This document shows, piece after piece, positions 56,912 through 64,000 of a DNA stretch of 64,000 nucleotides. The notes under the pieces were generated by a model that worked only from the letters and a program-made list of their open reading frames with translations, did no database searches and was not told the DNA's origin. Source of the DNA: Acidovorax soli (GTDB lineage Bacteria > Pseudomonadota > Gammaproteobacteria > Burkholderiales > Burkholderiaceae_C); NCBI RefSeq assembly GCF_014207955.1, contig NZ_JACHLK010000005.1:186001-250000 (forward strand), written 5' to 3'. The position numbers were made by a program, and so were the translations under genes. The number at the start of each line of letters is the position of its first letter. The stretch's first letter is position 1.

Positions 56912-57382
56912 ATGAAAGTGCTCGACCTGCACTGCCACGCGGGCCATGTCTTTGAAGGCTGGTTCGCCTCGGAAGACGATTTCCAAAGCCAGAACCAGCG
57001 CGGGCTGGTGCAGTGCCCGTTCTGTGGCGATTCGAGCATCTCCAAGGGCCTGAGCGCCCCGCGCCTGAACCTGGGGGCCAAGCCGCCAGCAGCCCCCGCA
57101 GGCAAGCCGACCGCGGCTGCGACTTCTCCGGGCCAGGACTCCGTGGCCCTGCCTCCGGCCCTGCAGGCCGCCTGGATGGAGCTGGCGCGCAAGATCGCAG
57201 CCAACACCGAGGACGTGGGCGTGCGCTTTGCCGACGAAGCCCGCCGCATGCACCATGGTGAGACCGAAGAGCGCGCCATCCGCGGCCAGGCCACGCCCGA
57301 CGAGGCTGCGCAACTGCTGGACGAAGGCATCGCCGTGCTGCCACTGCCCCTGCCGGTGGCTGCCAAGGAAACCCTGCACTAA
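56912..57382 (+). CDS. DUF1178-family protein
   Basis: A 156-residue soluble protein. The N-terminal MKVLDLHCHAGHVFEGWFAS and QCPFCGDSSISKGLSAPRLN match DUF1178; C8, H9, C35 and C38 could hold a metal ion. A Pro/Ala linker (54-70) leads to a C-terminal helical part (DEARRMHHGETEERAIRGQAT), the conserved segment of the family. The ATG at 56912 begins the domain. It lies 44 nt after the DUF2818 gene. Function unknown. Confidence 0.85.
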   Translation: MKVLDLHCHAGHVFEGWFASEDDFQSQNQRGLVQCPFCGDSSISKGLSAPRLNLGAKPPAAPAGKPTAAATSPGQDSVALPPALQAAWMELARKIAANTEDVGVRFADEARRMHHGETEERAIRGQATPDEAAQLLDEGIAVLPLPLPVAAKETLH

Positions 57383-57418
57383 CGGCAGCGGGGCGCATGC
57401 GCGCGCCCCGCGCCGCAA

Positions 57419-59233
57419 TCACGCCGTGAACTGCAGCGCCGCCAGGCGCGCATAGGTCCCATTGGCGGCGATCAAGGCAGCATGCGTGCCTTGCTCCACG
57501 ATGCGGCCATGCTCCAGCACCACGATGCGGTCGGCGTTCTGCACCGTGGCCAGGCGGTGCGCGATCACGAGCGTGGTGCGCTGGCCCGTGTGGCGCTGCA
57601 TGGCCGTGTCCAGGGCGGCCTGCACCATGCGCTCGCTCTCGGCATCCAGCGCGCTGGTGGCCTCGTCGAGCAGCAGCAAGGGCGGGTTCTTGAGCATGGC
57701 GCGCGCGATGGCGATGCGCTGGCGCTGGCCGCCCGACAGCCGTACGCCGCGCTCGCCCAGAAAGGTGCCATAGCCTTCGGGCAGGGCCGTCAGGAAGTCG
57801 TGCGCAAAAGCCGAGCGTGCGGCGGCCACCACCTCTTCATCCGTGGCACCGGGACGGCCATAGCGGATGTTCTCCATCGCCGAGGAAGAGAAGATCACCG
57901 CATCCTGCGGCACCACGCCGATGTGCGAGCGCAGCTCGGCCAGCGGCAGGGTGCGGATGTCCGTGCCATTCAGGCGGATGGCACCATCCTGCCCGCCCGC
58001 AGCGGGTTGCGCCACGTCATAGAAGCGCTGCAGCAATTGGAACACCGTGGTCTTGCCCGCGCCGCTCGCGCCCACCAGGGCCACGGTTTCGCCAGCCGCC
58101 AGTTGCAGGTCGAAATCCTGCAGCGCCGGCTGGTCCGGGCGCGACGGGTAGCGGAAGTTCACCTGGCCGAACTGCACCGCCAGGCCCCGGCCCGTGGAGG
58201 GCAGGGCGGCCGGGCTGGCAGGTTCGGCCACGGGCGAACGGCTGCCCAGCAGTTCCATCAATCGCTCGGTGGCACCCGCTGCACGCAGCAAGTCCCCGTA
58301 GACCTCGCCGAGCACGGCCACGGCGCCCGCGAGCAGGATCACATAGACCACGGTCTGCCCCAGGTGGCCGGCCGTCATCTGACCAGCCAGCACCGCCTGC
58401 GTGCCTTGGTACAGGCCCCAGAGCAGCAGGGCGGCGTTGGCGATGATGATGAAGGCCACCAGCACCGCGCGCGACAGGGTTCGGCGCACGGCCACCTGGA
58501 AAGCGTTCTCGGTGGCCAGCGCGAAGCGCTGCGCTTCGCGCGGCTCGGCGGTGTAGCTCTGCACCACGGGAATGGCGTTGAGCACCTCGGCCGCAATGGC
58601 ACTCGAATCGGCCACGCGGTCCTGGCTGTCGCGCGACAGGCGCCGCACACGCCTCCCGATCCACATCGTGGGCACGACCACGAGCACGATGGCCAGCAAC
58701 ACCCAGGACATCACATAGGGGTTGGTCCACACCAGCATGGCCAGTGCGCCGATGCCCATGACGGCATTGCGCAGCCCCATCGACAGCGATGAGCCCACGA
58801 CGGTCTGCACCAGGGTCGTGTCGGCCGTCAGCCGCGAGAGCACTTCTCCGGTCTGCGTGGTCTCGAAGAACTGCGGGCTTTGCTGCAGCACATGGCTGTA
58901 CACGGCATTGCGCAGGTCGGCTGTCACGCGCTCGCCCAGCCAGCTCACCATGTAAAAGCGCGCGGCCGAGAACACGCCCAGGGCAATGGCCACGGCGAAC
59001 AGGGCCTCGAAATGGTCGCGCAGCGCCATCGCCTGCGCGCCTTTGTCGGTGCTGACCAGGCCGCCATCGACCAGCGTGCGCAGCGCGATGGGAAAGGCCA
59101 GCGTGGCCAATGCCGCAAGCACCAGAAACACCAGGGACAGCGCAATGCGCCCGCTGTAGGGGCGCAGAAAGGGCAGCAGGCCAGTCAGGGAGCGCGGCGC
59201 GCCGCGGGCAGGGGAGGAGGGGGTGGACGCCAT
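57419..59233 (-). CDS. ABC exporter half-transporter, MsbA/ABCB-like
   Basis: A 604-residue fusion of a six-helix membrane domain (about 25-320) and an ATPase domain (about 350-600), active as a homodimer in the inner membrane. Motifs: Walker [11 protein letters not shown] (387-396), [16 protein letters not shown], Walker [14 protein letters not shown], the switch His in IAHRLATV, and an intracellular loop with [18 protein letters not shown]. MsbA-type proteins move lipid A or drugs; this group (MsbA/BmrA-like, 'ABC transporter transmembrane domain') cannot be assigned a substrate. It is convergent with the DUF1178 gene. Confidence 0.9.
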   Translation of the reverse strand: MASTPSSPARGAPRSLTGLLPFLRPYSGRIALSLVFLVLAALATLAFPIALRTLVDGGLVSTDKGAQAMALRDHFEALFAVAIALGVFSAARFYMVSWLGERVTADLRNAVYSHVLQQSPQFFETTQTGEVLSRLTADTTLVQTVVGSSLSMGLRNAVMGIGALAMLVWTNPYVMSWVLLAIVLVVVPTMWIGRRVRRLSRDSQDRVADSSAIAAEVLNAIPVVQSYTAEPREAQRFALATENAFQVAVRRTLSRAVLVAFIIIANAALLLWGLYQGTQAVLAGQMTAGHLGQTVVYVILLAGAVAVLGEVYGDLLRAAGATERLMELLGSRSPVAEPASPAALPSTGRGLAVQFGQVNFRYPSRPDQPALQDFDLQLAAGETVALVGASGAGKTTVFQLLQRFYDVAQPAAGGQDGAIRLNGTDIRTLPLAELRSHIGVVPQDAVIFSSSAMENIRYGRPGATDEEVVAAARSAFAHDFLTALPEGYGTFLGERGVRLSGGQRQRIAIARAMLKNPPLLLLDEATSALDAESERMVQAALDTAMQRHTGQRTTLVIAHRLATVQNADRIVVLEHGRIVEQGTHAALIAANGTYARLAALQFTA

Positions 59234-59629
59234 GCACCCAGTGTAGGGTGATGGCGGCCCGCGCGTGGGCGCGTACCGAGTGGCTTCTTGCAGGCCGTTA
59301 CAGGTTTTCGCACCTGCGCAGGGCGTATCTACCAGTCAGTAAAAAGTCAGCCTTGGACCTTTCCGGGGCGGGTCACTTGGGCGGTGCCGCGCGGGCTGGT
59401 GGCGCCTGGTTTCCGAGGAGGTATCCGGGTATACGAGCATGCCTTCGGCACCCCGCGTGCAGCCCCGCACTGTCACCTAGGCGTTTATACATAGGCATTA
59501 GTCCCAGTATCTGCTGACCGCTCCCCCCGCATACGATGCGTTGCACCAAAAAAGATAAGCACGCATGGAGACTGTGCCGCCACCCGGCTTCTTTCTCCAC
59601 CCCGCACACAACGGAGCAAGCCAAGGCGC
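59234..59629. promoter_or_regulatory. 396-bp divergent intergenic region before the liv-type operon
   Basis: No gene is seen. On the plus strand CGGCACCCCGCGTGCA (59446-59461) has GG and GC at sigma-54 -24/-12 spacing with two mismatches to consensus; the implied start would leave a leader of about 155 nt. The segment also has AT-richer stretches such as TTTATACATAGG near 59484, which may be a -10 region. Neither is convincing alone. The ribosome site of the first ATPase gene is weak (CAAGGCGC). Confidence 0.35.
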
Positions 59630-60400
59630 ATGAGCGACGTCATCCTCGAAACCACCAGCCTGACCAAAGAGTTCAAGGGCTTCACCGCCGTCAGCGATGT
59701 GAACCTGGCCGTGCGCCGGGGCTCCATCCATGCGCTGATCGGCCCCAATGGCGCGGGCAAGACCACCTGTTTCAACCTGCTGACCAAGTTCCTCACGCCC
59801 ACATCGGGCGCCATCCGGTTCAACGGCCATGACATCACGCGCGAACAGCCCGCGCAGATCGCGCGCCGCGGTGTCATCCGCTCGTTCCAGATCTCGGCGG
59901 TGTTCCCGCACCTCACGCTGATGGAGAACGTGCGCCTGGGCCTGCAGCGCAAGCTCGGCACCTCGTTCCACTTCTGGCGCAGCGAGCGCAGCCTGCACCA
60001 GCTCGATGAGCGCGCCATGCAACTCCTGACCGAAGTCGGCCTGGCCGATGTGGCCGACGAGGTCACCGTGAACCTGCCCTATGGCCGCAAGCGCGCGCTG
60101 GAGATCGCCACCACGCTGGCCATGGAGCCCGAACTCATGCTGCTCGACGAGCCCACCCAGGGCATGGGCCACGAGGACGTGGACCGCGTCACCCAGCTCA
60201 TCAAGAAGGTCTCGGCCGGCCGCACCATCCTGATGGTGGAGCACAACATGAAGGTGGTCTCCACCATTGCCGACCGCATCACGGTGCTGCAGCGCGGCGC
60301 CGTGCTGGCCGAAGGCCCGTACGCCGAGGTATCGAACAACCCGCAAGTGATGGAAGCCTACATGGGCACCACCGACGGCCAACTCCAGGGAGCGCATTGA
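59630..60400 (+). CDS. LivG-type ABC transporter ATP-binding protein
   Basis: One of two ATPases of a branched-chain-amino-acid-type importer. The 256-residue product has Walker A GPNGAGKTT (38-46), Q-loop near SFQISAVFPHLTL, the signature region LPYGRKRALEIATTLA (LivG-like LPYG instead of LSGG), Walker B LMLLDEPTQGMG and switch H in VEHNMKVV. The C-terminal NPQVMEAYMG is the LivG tail. The stop overlaps the next gene's ATG by one base (TGATG). Confidence 0.9.
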   Translation: MSDVILETTSLTKEFKGFTAVSDVNLAVRRGSIHALIGPNGAGKTTCFNLLTKFLTPTSGAIRFNGHDITREQPAQIARRGVIRSFQISAVFPHLTLMENVRLGLQRKLGTSFHFWRSERSLHQLDERAMQLLTEVGLADVADEVTVNLPYGRKRALEIATTLAMEPELMLLDEPTQGMGHEDVDRVTQLIKKVSAGRTILMVEHNMKVVSTIADRITVLQRGAVLAEGPYAEVSNNPQVMEAYMGTTDGQLQGAH

Positions 60401-61113
60401 TGGCTGGCGCACCTGCACTCGAAATCAAGGGCCTCGAAGCCTGGTACGGCGAGTCCCATGTACTGCATGGCGTGGACATCGTCGTGCAGCCCGGCGAGGT
60501 CGTGACCCTGCTGGGCCGCAATGGCGCTGGCCGCACCACGACCATGCGCGCCATCATGGGCCTCACGGGCGCACGCAAGGGCTCGGTCAGGATCAACGGC
60601 GTGGAGACCGTGGCCATGCCCACGCACCGCATTGCCCACCTGGGTGTGGGCTACTGCCCGGAAGAGCGCGGCATCTTCTCCAGCCTCTCGTGCGAAGAGA
60701 ACCTGCTCTTGCCCCCCGCGCTCAAGACCGGCACGCCCGGCATGTCGGTGCAGGAGATCTACGCCATGTTCCCCAACCTGGCCGAACGCAAGAACAGCCA
60801 GGGAACGCGCCTGTCCGGCGGCGAGCAGCAGATGCTGGCCGTGGCCCGCATCCTGCGCACCGGCGCCAAGCTGCTGCTGCTCGACGAGATCTCCGAAGGC
60901 CTGGCGCCCGTGATCGTGCAGGCCCTGGCGCGCATGATCACCACGCTGCGCCAGAAGGGCTACACGGTGGTCATGGTGGAGCAGAACTTCCGTTTTGCCG
61001 CACCGCTGGCCGACCGCTTCTACGTCATGGAGCATGGCCGCATCGTCGAGCAGTTCGGCGCCGCCGAGCTCGACGCCAAGATGCCGGTGCTCACCGAGCT
61101 GCTGGGCGTCTGA
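60400..61113 (+). CDS. LivF-type ABC transporter ATP-binding protein with Arg in Walker A
   Basis: The second ATPase of the importer, 237 residues. Features: LEIKGLEAWYGESHVLHGV, Walker A GRNGAGRTT (39-47) in which the usual lysine is R45, signature LSGGEQQMLAVARIL, Walker B LLLLDEISEGLAP and switch region VEQNFRFA, all LivF-like. The Lys-to-Arg change at the phosphate-binding position is unusual for an active ATPase and is plainly encoded (CGC at 60532). The ATG at 60400 overlaps the livG stop; a TTG at 60397 is possible. Confidence 0.9.
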   Translation: MAGAPALEIKGLEAWYGESHVLHGVDIVVQPGEVVTLLGRNGAGRTTTMRAIMGLTGARKGSVRINGVETVAMPTHRIAHLGVGYCPEERGIFSSLSCEENLLLPPALKTGTPGMSVQEIYAMFPNLAERKNSQGTRLSGGEQQMLAVARILRTGAKLLLLDEISEGLAPVIVQALARMITTLRQKGYTVVMVEQNFRFAAPLADRFYVMEHGRIVEQFGAAELDAKMPVLTELLGV

Positions 61114-61186
61114 CCCGACTTCCAGCCCCCTTGCGAAGACCCCACCCCCGATTCTTCACCCCCACCACACCTACAGGAGACAAACC

Positions 61187-62383
61187 ATGAAGAACCAACT
61201 CAAAGTGCTGGCCCTGATGCTCGGCGCCGCAGGTCTTGCGACCTCGGCCGCACACGCGCAGGACAAGGTCAAGATCGGTTTCATCACCGACATGTCCAGC
61301 CTGTACGCCGACGTGGAGGGCAAGAACGGTGCGCTGGCCATCCAGATGGCCATCGACGACTTCGGCGGCAAGGTGCTGGGCATGCCCATCGAGCTGCTGA
61401 GCGCCGACCACCAGAACAAGGCCGACATCGCCGCCTCCAAGGCGCGCGAGTGGATCGACACCCAGGGCCTGACCATGATCTTCGGTGGCACCAACTCGGG
61501 CACGGCCCTGGCCACGGCCAAGGTGGCCTCCGAGAAGAAGCGCGTGTACATCAACAACGGTGCCGCCAGCTCGGCGCTGACCAATGAGCAGTGCTCGCCC
61601 TACACCGTGCACTATGCCTATGACACCGTGGCCCTGGCCAAGGGCACGGGCTCGGCCATCGTCGATACCGGTGGCAAGAGCTGGTACTTCCTGACCGCCG
61701 ACTATGCCTTCGGCCATGCGCTCGAAGCCGACACCACCACCGTGGTCAAGGCCAAGGGCGGCAACGTGGTCGGCGCCGTGCGCCACCCGCTCAATGCCTC
61801 GGACTTCTCGTCCTTCCTGCTGCAGGCACAGAACTCCAAGGCCCAGATCCTGGGCCTGGCCAACGCCGGTGGCGACACCATCAACTCCATCAAGGCGGCC
61901 AAGGAGTTCGGCATCGGCAAGAGCATGAAGCTCGCCGGCCTGCTGATCTTCATCAGCGACGTGCACAGCCTGGGCCTGCGCAACACCGAAGGCCTGCAGT
62001 TCACCACCAGCTGGTACTGGGACCTGAATGACGAGACACGCAAGTTCTCGGCCCGCTTCTTCGAGAAGGCCAAGCGCATGCCCACCGAAATCCAGGCCGC
62101 CGACTACTCGGCCACCATGAACTACCTCAAGGCCGTGGAAGCCGCCAAGAGCATCGATGCCGACAAGGTCATGGCCACCTGGCGCGGCATGAAGATGAAC
62201 GACTTCTTCGGCTCGGGCCAGCTGCGTGCCGACGGCCGTTACGTGCACGACATGTACCTCATGGAAGTGAAGAAGCCTTCGGAATCCACCAAGCCCTGGG
62301 ACTACTACAAGCTCGTGAAGAAGCTGCCTGGCGACACGGTGTTCACCACCAAGGCCGAGAGCAAGTGCCCGCTCTGGAAGTAG
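61187..62383 (+). CDS. Periplasmic substrate-binding protein of the branched-chain/amide ABC importer
   Basis: A 398-residue periplasmic binding protein of the LivK/Peripla_BP_6 family. The signal peptide MKNQLKVLALMLGAAGLATS ends at AHA before QDKVKIGFITDMSS. Typical segments include FGGTNSGTALATAKVASEKK and YFLTADYAFGHALEADTTTVV. The ligand (branched-chain amino acid, amide, aromatic acid or similar) cannot be told. The ATG at 61187 follows CAGGAGA. It sits between the ATPase and permease genes, unlike the livKHMGF order of E. coli. Confidence 0.9.
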   Translation: MKNQLKVLALMLGAAGLATSAAHAQDKVKIGFITDMSSLYADVEGKNGALAIQMAIDDFGGKVLGMPIELLSADHQNKADIAASKAREWIDTQGLTMIFGGTNSGTALATAKVASEKKRVYINNGAASSALTNEQCSPYTVHYAYDTVALAKGTGSAIVDTGGKSWYFLTADYAFGHALEADTTTVVKAKGGNVVGAVRHPLNASDFSSFLLQAQNSKAQILGLANAGGDTINSIKAAKEFGIGKSMKLAGLLIFISDVHSLGLRNTEGLQFTTSWYWDLNDETRKFSARFFEKAKRMPTEIQAADYSATMNYLKAVEAAKSIDADKVMATWRGMKMNDFFGSGQLRADGRYVHDMYLMEVKKPSESTKPWDYYKLVKKLPGDTVFTTKAESKCPLWK

Positions 62384-62449
62384 TAAGTACGCGTCCACGG
62401 ACCTGACCGAACCACAAACCCCCTCGCACCTCCTGCCGCTGCTTCGCCC

Positions 62450-63334
62450 ATGGAAATCTTTGGTGTCTCATTGCCAGGCCTGTTGAGCCAGCTCCTCCTG
62501 GGGCTGGTCAACGGATCCTTCTATGCAATCCTCAGCCTGGGGCTGGCCGTGATCTTCGGCCTGCTCAACGTCATCAACTTTGCGCATGGAGCGCTGTTCA
62601 TGACGGGGGCACTGATCACCTGGATGGCCATGAACTACCTCGGCATCAACTACTGGTGGATGCTGGTGCTGGCACCGCTGGTGGTGGGGGTGTTCGGGGT
62701 GGTGATCGAGCGCCTGCTGCTGCGCTGGATCTACAAGCTCGACCACCTGTACGGGCTGCTGCTCACGCTGGGCCTCACACTGCTGATCGAAGGGGTGTTT
62801 CGCTCCATCTACGGCGTGTCGGGCCTGGGCTACGACACGCCCGAGCTGCTCGAAGGCGCGACCAACCTGGGCTTCATGATCCTGCCCAACTACCGTGCCT
62901 GGGTGGTGGTGGCCTCGGTGGTGGTGTGCCTGGCCACCTGGTACGTGATCGAGAAGACCAAGCTCGGTGCCTACCTGCGCGCCGGCACCGAGAACCCGCG
63001 CCTGGTCGAGGCCTTCGGCATCAACGTGCCGGTGATGGTGACCCTCACCTATGCCTTCGGTGCAGCGTTGGCCGCCTTCGCAGGCGTGCTCGCCGCACCG
63101 GTCTACCAGGTCACGCCGCTCATGGGGCAGAACCTCATCATCGTGGTGTTTGCCGTGGTGGTGATCGGGGGCATGGGCTCCATCATGGGCTCCATCCTCA
63201 CCGGGCTGGGCCTGGGCGTCATCGAAGGCTTCACCAAGGTGTTCTATCCCGAAGCATCGTCCACCGTGGTGTTCGTCATCATGGTCATCGTTCTCCTCAT
63301 CCGCCCCGCCGGCCTGTTCGGCAAGGAAAAGTAA
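62450..63334 (+). CDS. LivH-type ABC transporter permease
   Basis: Inner-membrane permease of the same importer, 294 residues with about eight membrane helices. LLLGLVNGSFYAILSLGLAV, FGLLNVINFAHGALFMTGA, LGLTLLIEGVFRSIYG, and VVVIGGMGSIMGSILTGLGLG with the EAA-like loop are characteristic of LivH. It begins 66 nt after the binding protein gene and is followed by the LivM-type gene. Confidence 0.92.
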   Translation: MEIFGVSLPGLLSQLLLGLVNGSFYAILSLGLAVIFGLLNVINFAHGALFMTGALITWMAMNYLGINYWWMLVLAPLVVGVFGVVIERLLLRWIYKLDHLYGLLLTLGLTLLIEGVFRSIYGVSGLGYDTPELLEGATNLGFMILPNYRAWVVVASVVVCLATWYVIEKTKLGAYLRAGTENPRLVEAFGINVPVMVTLTYAFGAALAAFAGVLAAPVYQVTPLMGQNLIIVVFAVVVIGGMGSIMGSILTGLGLGVIEGFTKVFYPEASSTVVFVIMVIVLLIRPAGLFGKEK

Positions 63335-63349
63335 GCAGGGGCCGCACGC

Positions 63350-64000
63350 ATGAATCTCAAGAACATCGCCCCCTTTGGCTATGGCCTGCTGCTGCTGGGC
63401 CTGCTGGTCGCACCCTTCCTCGGGGCCTATCCCGTCTTCGTGATGAAGCTCATGTGCTTCGCACTGTTCGCCGCGGCCTTCAACCTGCTGCTCGGGTTCA
63501 CGGGCCTGCTGTCCTTCGGGCACGCGGCCTTCCTGGGCGGCGCGGCCTATGTGGCCGGCCATGCCATCAAGGTCTGGGGCCTCACGCCCGAAGTGGGCCT
63601 GCTGCTGGGCACGGCCGGCGGCGCGCTGCTGGGCCTGCTGTTCGGCTGGCTGGCCATCCGCCGCCAGGGCATCTATTTCTCCATGATCACGCTGGCCCTG
63701 GCGCAAATGCTGTTCTTCGCCTGCCTGCAGGCCAAGTTCACCGGCGGCGAAGACGGCCTGCAGGGCGTGCCGCGCGGCAAGCTGTTCGGCGCCATCGACC
63801 TCAAGAACGACCTGGTCATGTACTACGTGGCCCTGGTCATCGTGGTCGCGGCCTTCTTGCTCATCGTGCGCACCATCCATTCGCCCTTCGGACAGGTGCT
63901 CAAGGGCATCAAGGAGAACGAGCCGCGCGCCATCTCGCTGGGCTACGACACGCACCGCTTCAAACTGCTGGCCTTCGTCCTGTCCGCCGCCCTGGCCGGG
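63350..64000 (+). CDS. LivM-type ABC transporter permease (3' end cut by window edge)
   Basis: The first 217 codons of the second permease, open to the right edge. The N-terminal MNLKNIAPFGYGLLLLGL leads into membrane helices with NLLLGFTGLLSFGHAAFLGG (the LivM hallmark), GWLAIRRQGIYFSMITLALAQM and the cytoplasmic loop SPFGQVLKGIKENEPRAISLGYD that contacts the ATPases. The ATG at 63350 lies 15 nt after the LivH-type stop. The gene is normally about 320-350 codons; the rest is outside the window. Confidence 0.9.
   Translation, partial: MNLKNIAPFGYGLLLLGLLVAPFLGAYPVFVMKLMCFALFAAAFNLLLGFTGLLSFGHAAFLGGAAYVAGHAIKVWGLTPEVGLLLGTAGGALLGLLFGWLAIRRQGIYFSMITLALAQMLFFACLQAKFTGGEDGLQGVPRGKLFGAIDLKNDLVMYYVALVIVVAAFLLIVRTIHSPFGQVLKGIKENEPRAISLGYDTHRFKLLAFVLSAALAG

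Noticed and set aside
59421..59434. GTATCCGGGTATAC as a regulator operator before the importer operon
   Set aside because: It is only roughly palindromic and no second copy was seen; too weak to list as a site.

Overview
The window is 64 kb of high-GC chromosome (roughly two-thirds G+C by eye). Gene order and protein families point to a Burkholderiales betaproteobacterium, most likely Comamonadaceae (Acidovorax, Delftia or Comamonas type). The clues are an alaA-hom-thrC-mobB-moeA-moaD run leading towards moaE-clpB, a tpiA-secG-tRNA-Leu-nuoA to nuoN run followed by DUF2818 and DUF1178 genes, and a fimT-pilV-pilW-pilX-pilY1-pilE minor pilin operon. The species cannot be named from the sequence alone. 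There is no rRNA operon, CRISPR array, prophage, transposase or restriction system; this is mostly core chromosome.

Layout. 1-1.8 kb (minus): the start of a PhoH-family protein, a BCP/PrxQ peroxiredoxin with its own terminator, and a Mth938-like protein. 2-9.6 kb (plus): amino-acid genes (alaA, hom, thrC) with two small unknowns, running into molybdenum-cofactor genes (mobB, moeA, moaD). 9.6-12.6 kb (minus): a four-gene block (dapA-like gene with a possible leader peptide, a small unknown, an acyltransferase-3 membrane protein, a small unknown) that separates moaD from moaE. 12.6-18 kb (plus): a small unknown, moaE, clpB behind a clear sigma-32 promoter, a small membrane protein and a coniferyl-aldehyde-type dehydrogenase. 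18-20.4 kb (minus): a LuxR-type response regulator overlapping a hybrid histidine kinase. 20.6-24.7 kb: an adhesin-repeat-like orphan, a GNAT acetyltransferase, a methyltransferase, an unknown gene and dusC. 24.7-29.1 kb (minus): a phospholipase-D/cardiolipin-synthase-like lipoprotein, amtB with a sigma-54 promoter, and ribD.

29.1-36.4 kb (minus) is the type IV minor pilin and PilY1 operon. It looks less GC-rich than its neighbours and carries a 12-base homopolymer inside pilX. 36.7-41.8 kb (plus) holds rpsO-pnp with a long hairpin between them, a quinone oxidoreductase, tpiA and secG. A tRNA-Leu(GAG) follows, then the complete 14-gene respiratory Complex I operon (42.0-56.5 kb) and two small conserved genes. 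The window ends with a MsbA-type ABC exporter (minus) and a branched-chain-amino-acid-type ABC importer (ATPase, ATPase, binding protein, permease, truncated permease) that runs off the right edge.

The strongest candidates for a second look are the C12 tract in pilX, whose loss of one base would place a stop codon immediately downstream (a possible pilus phase switch), and the short leaderless-looking ORF with mutually exclusive hairpins upstream of the dapA-like gene (a possible attenuator). No wholly new system was found.
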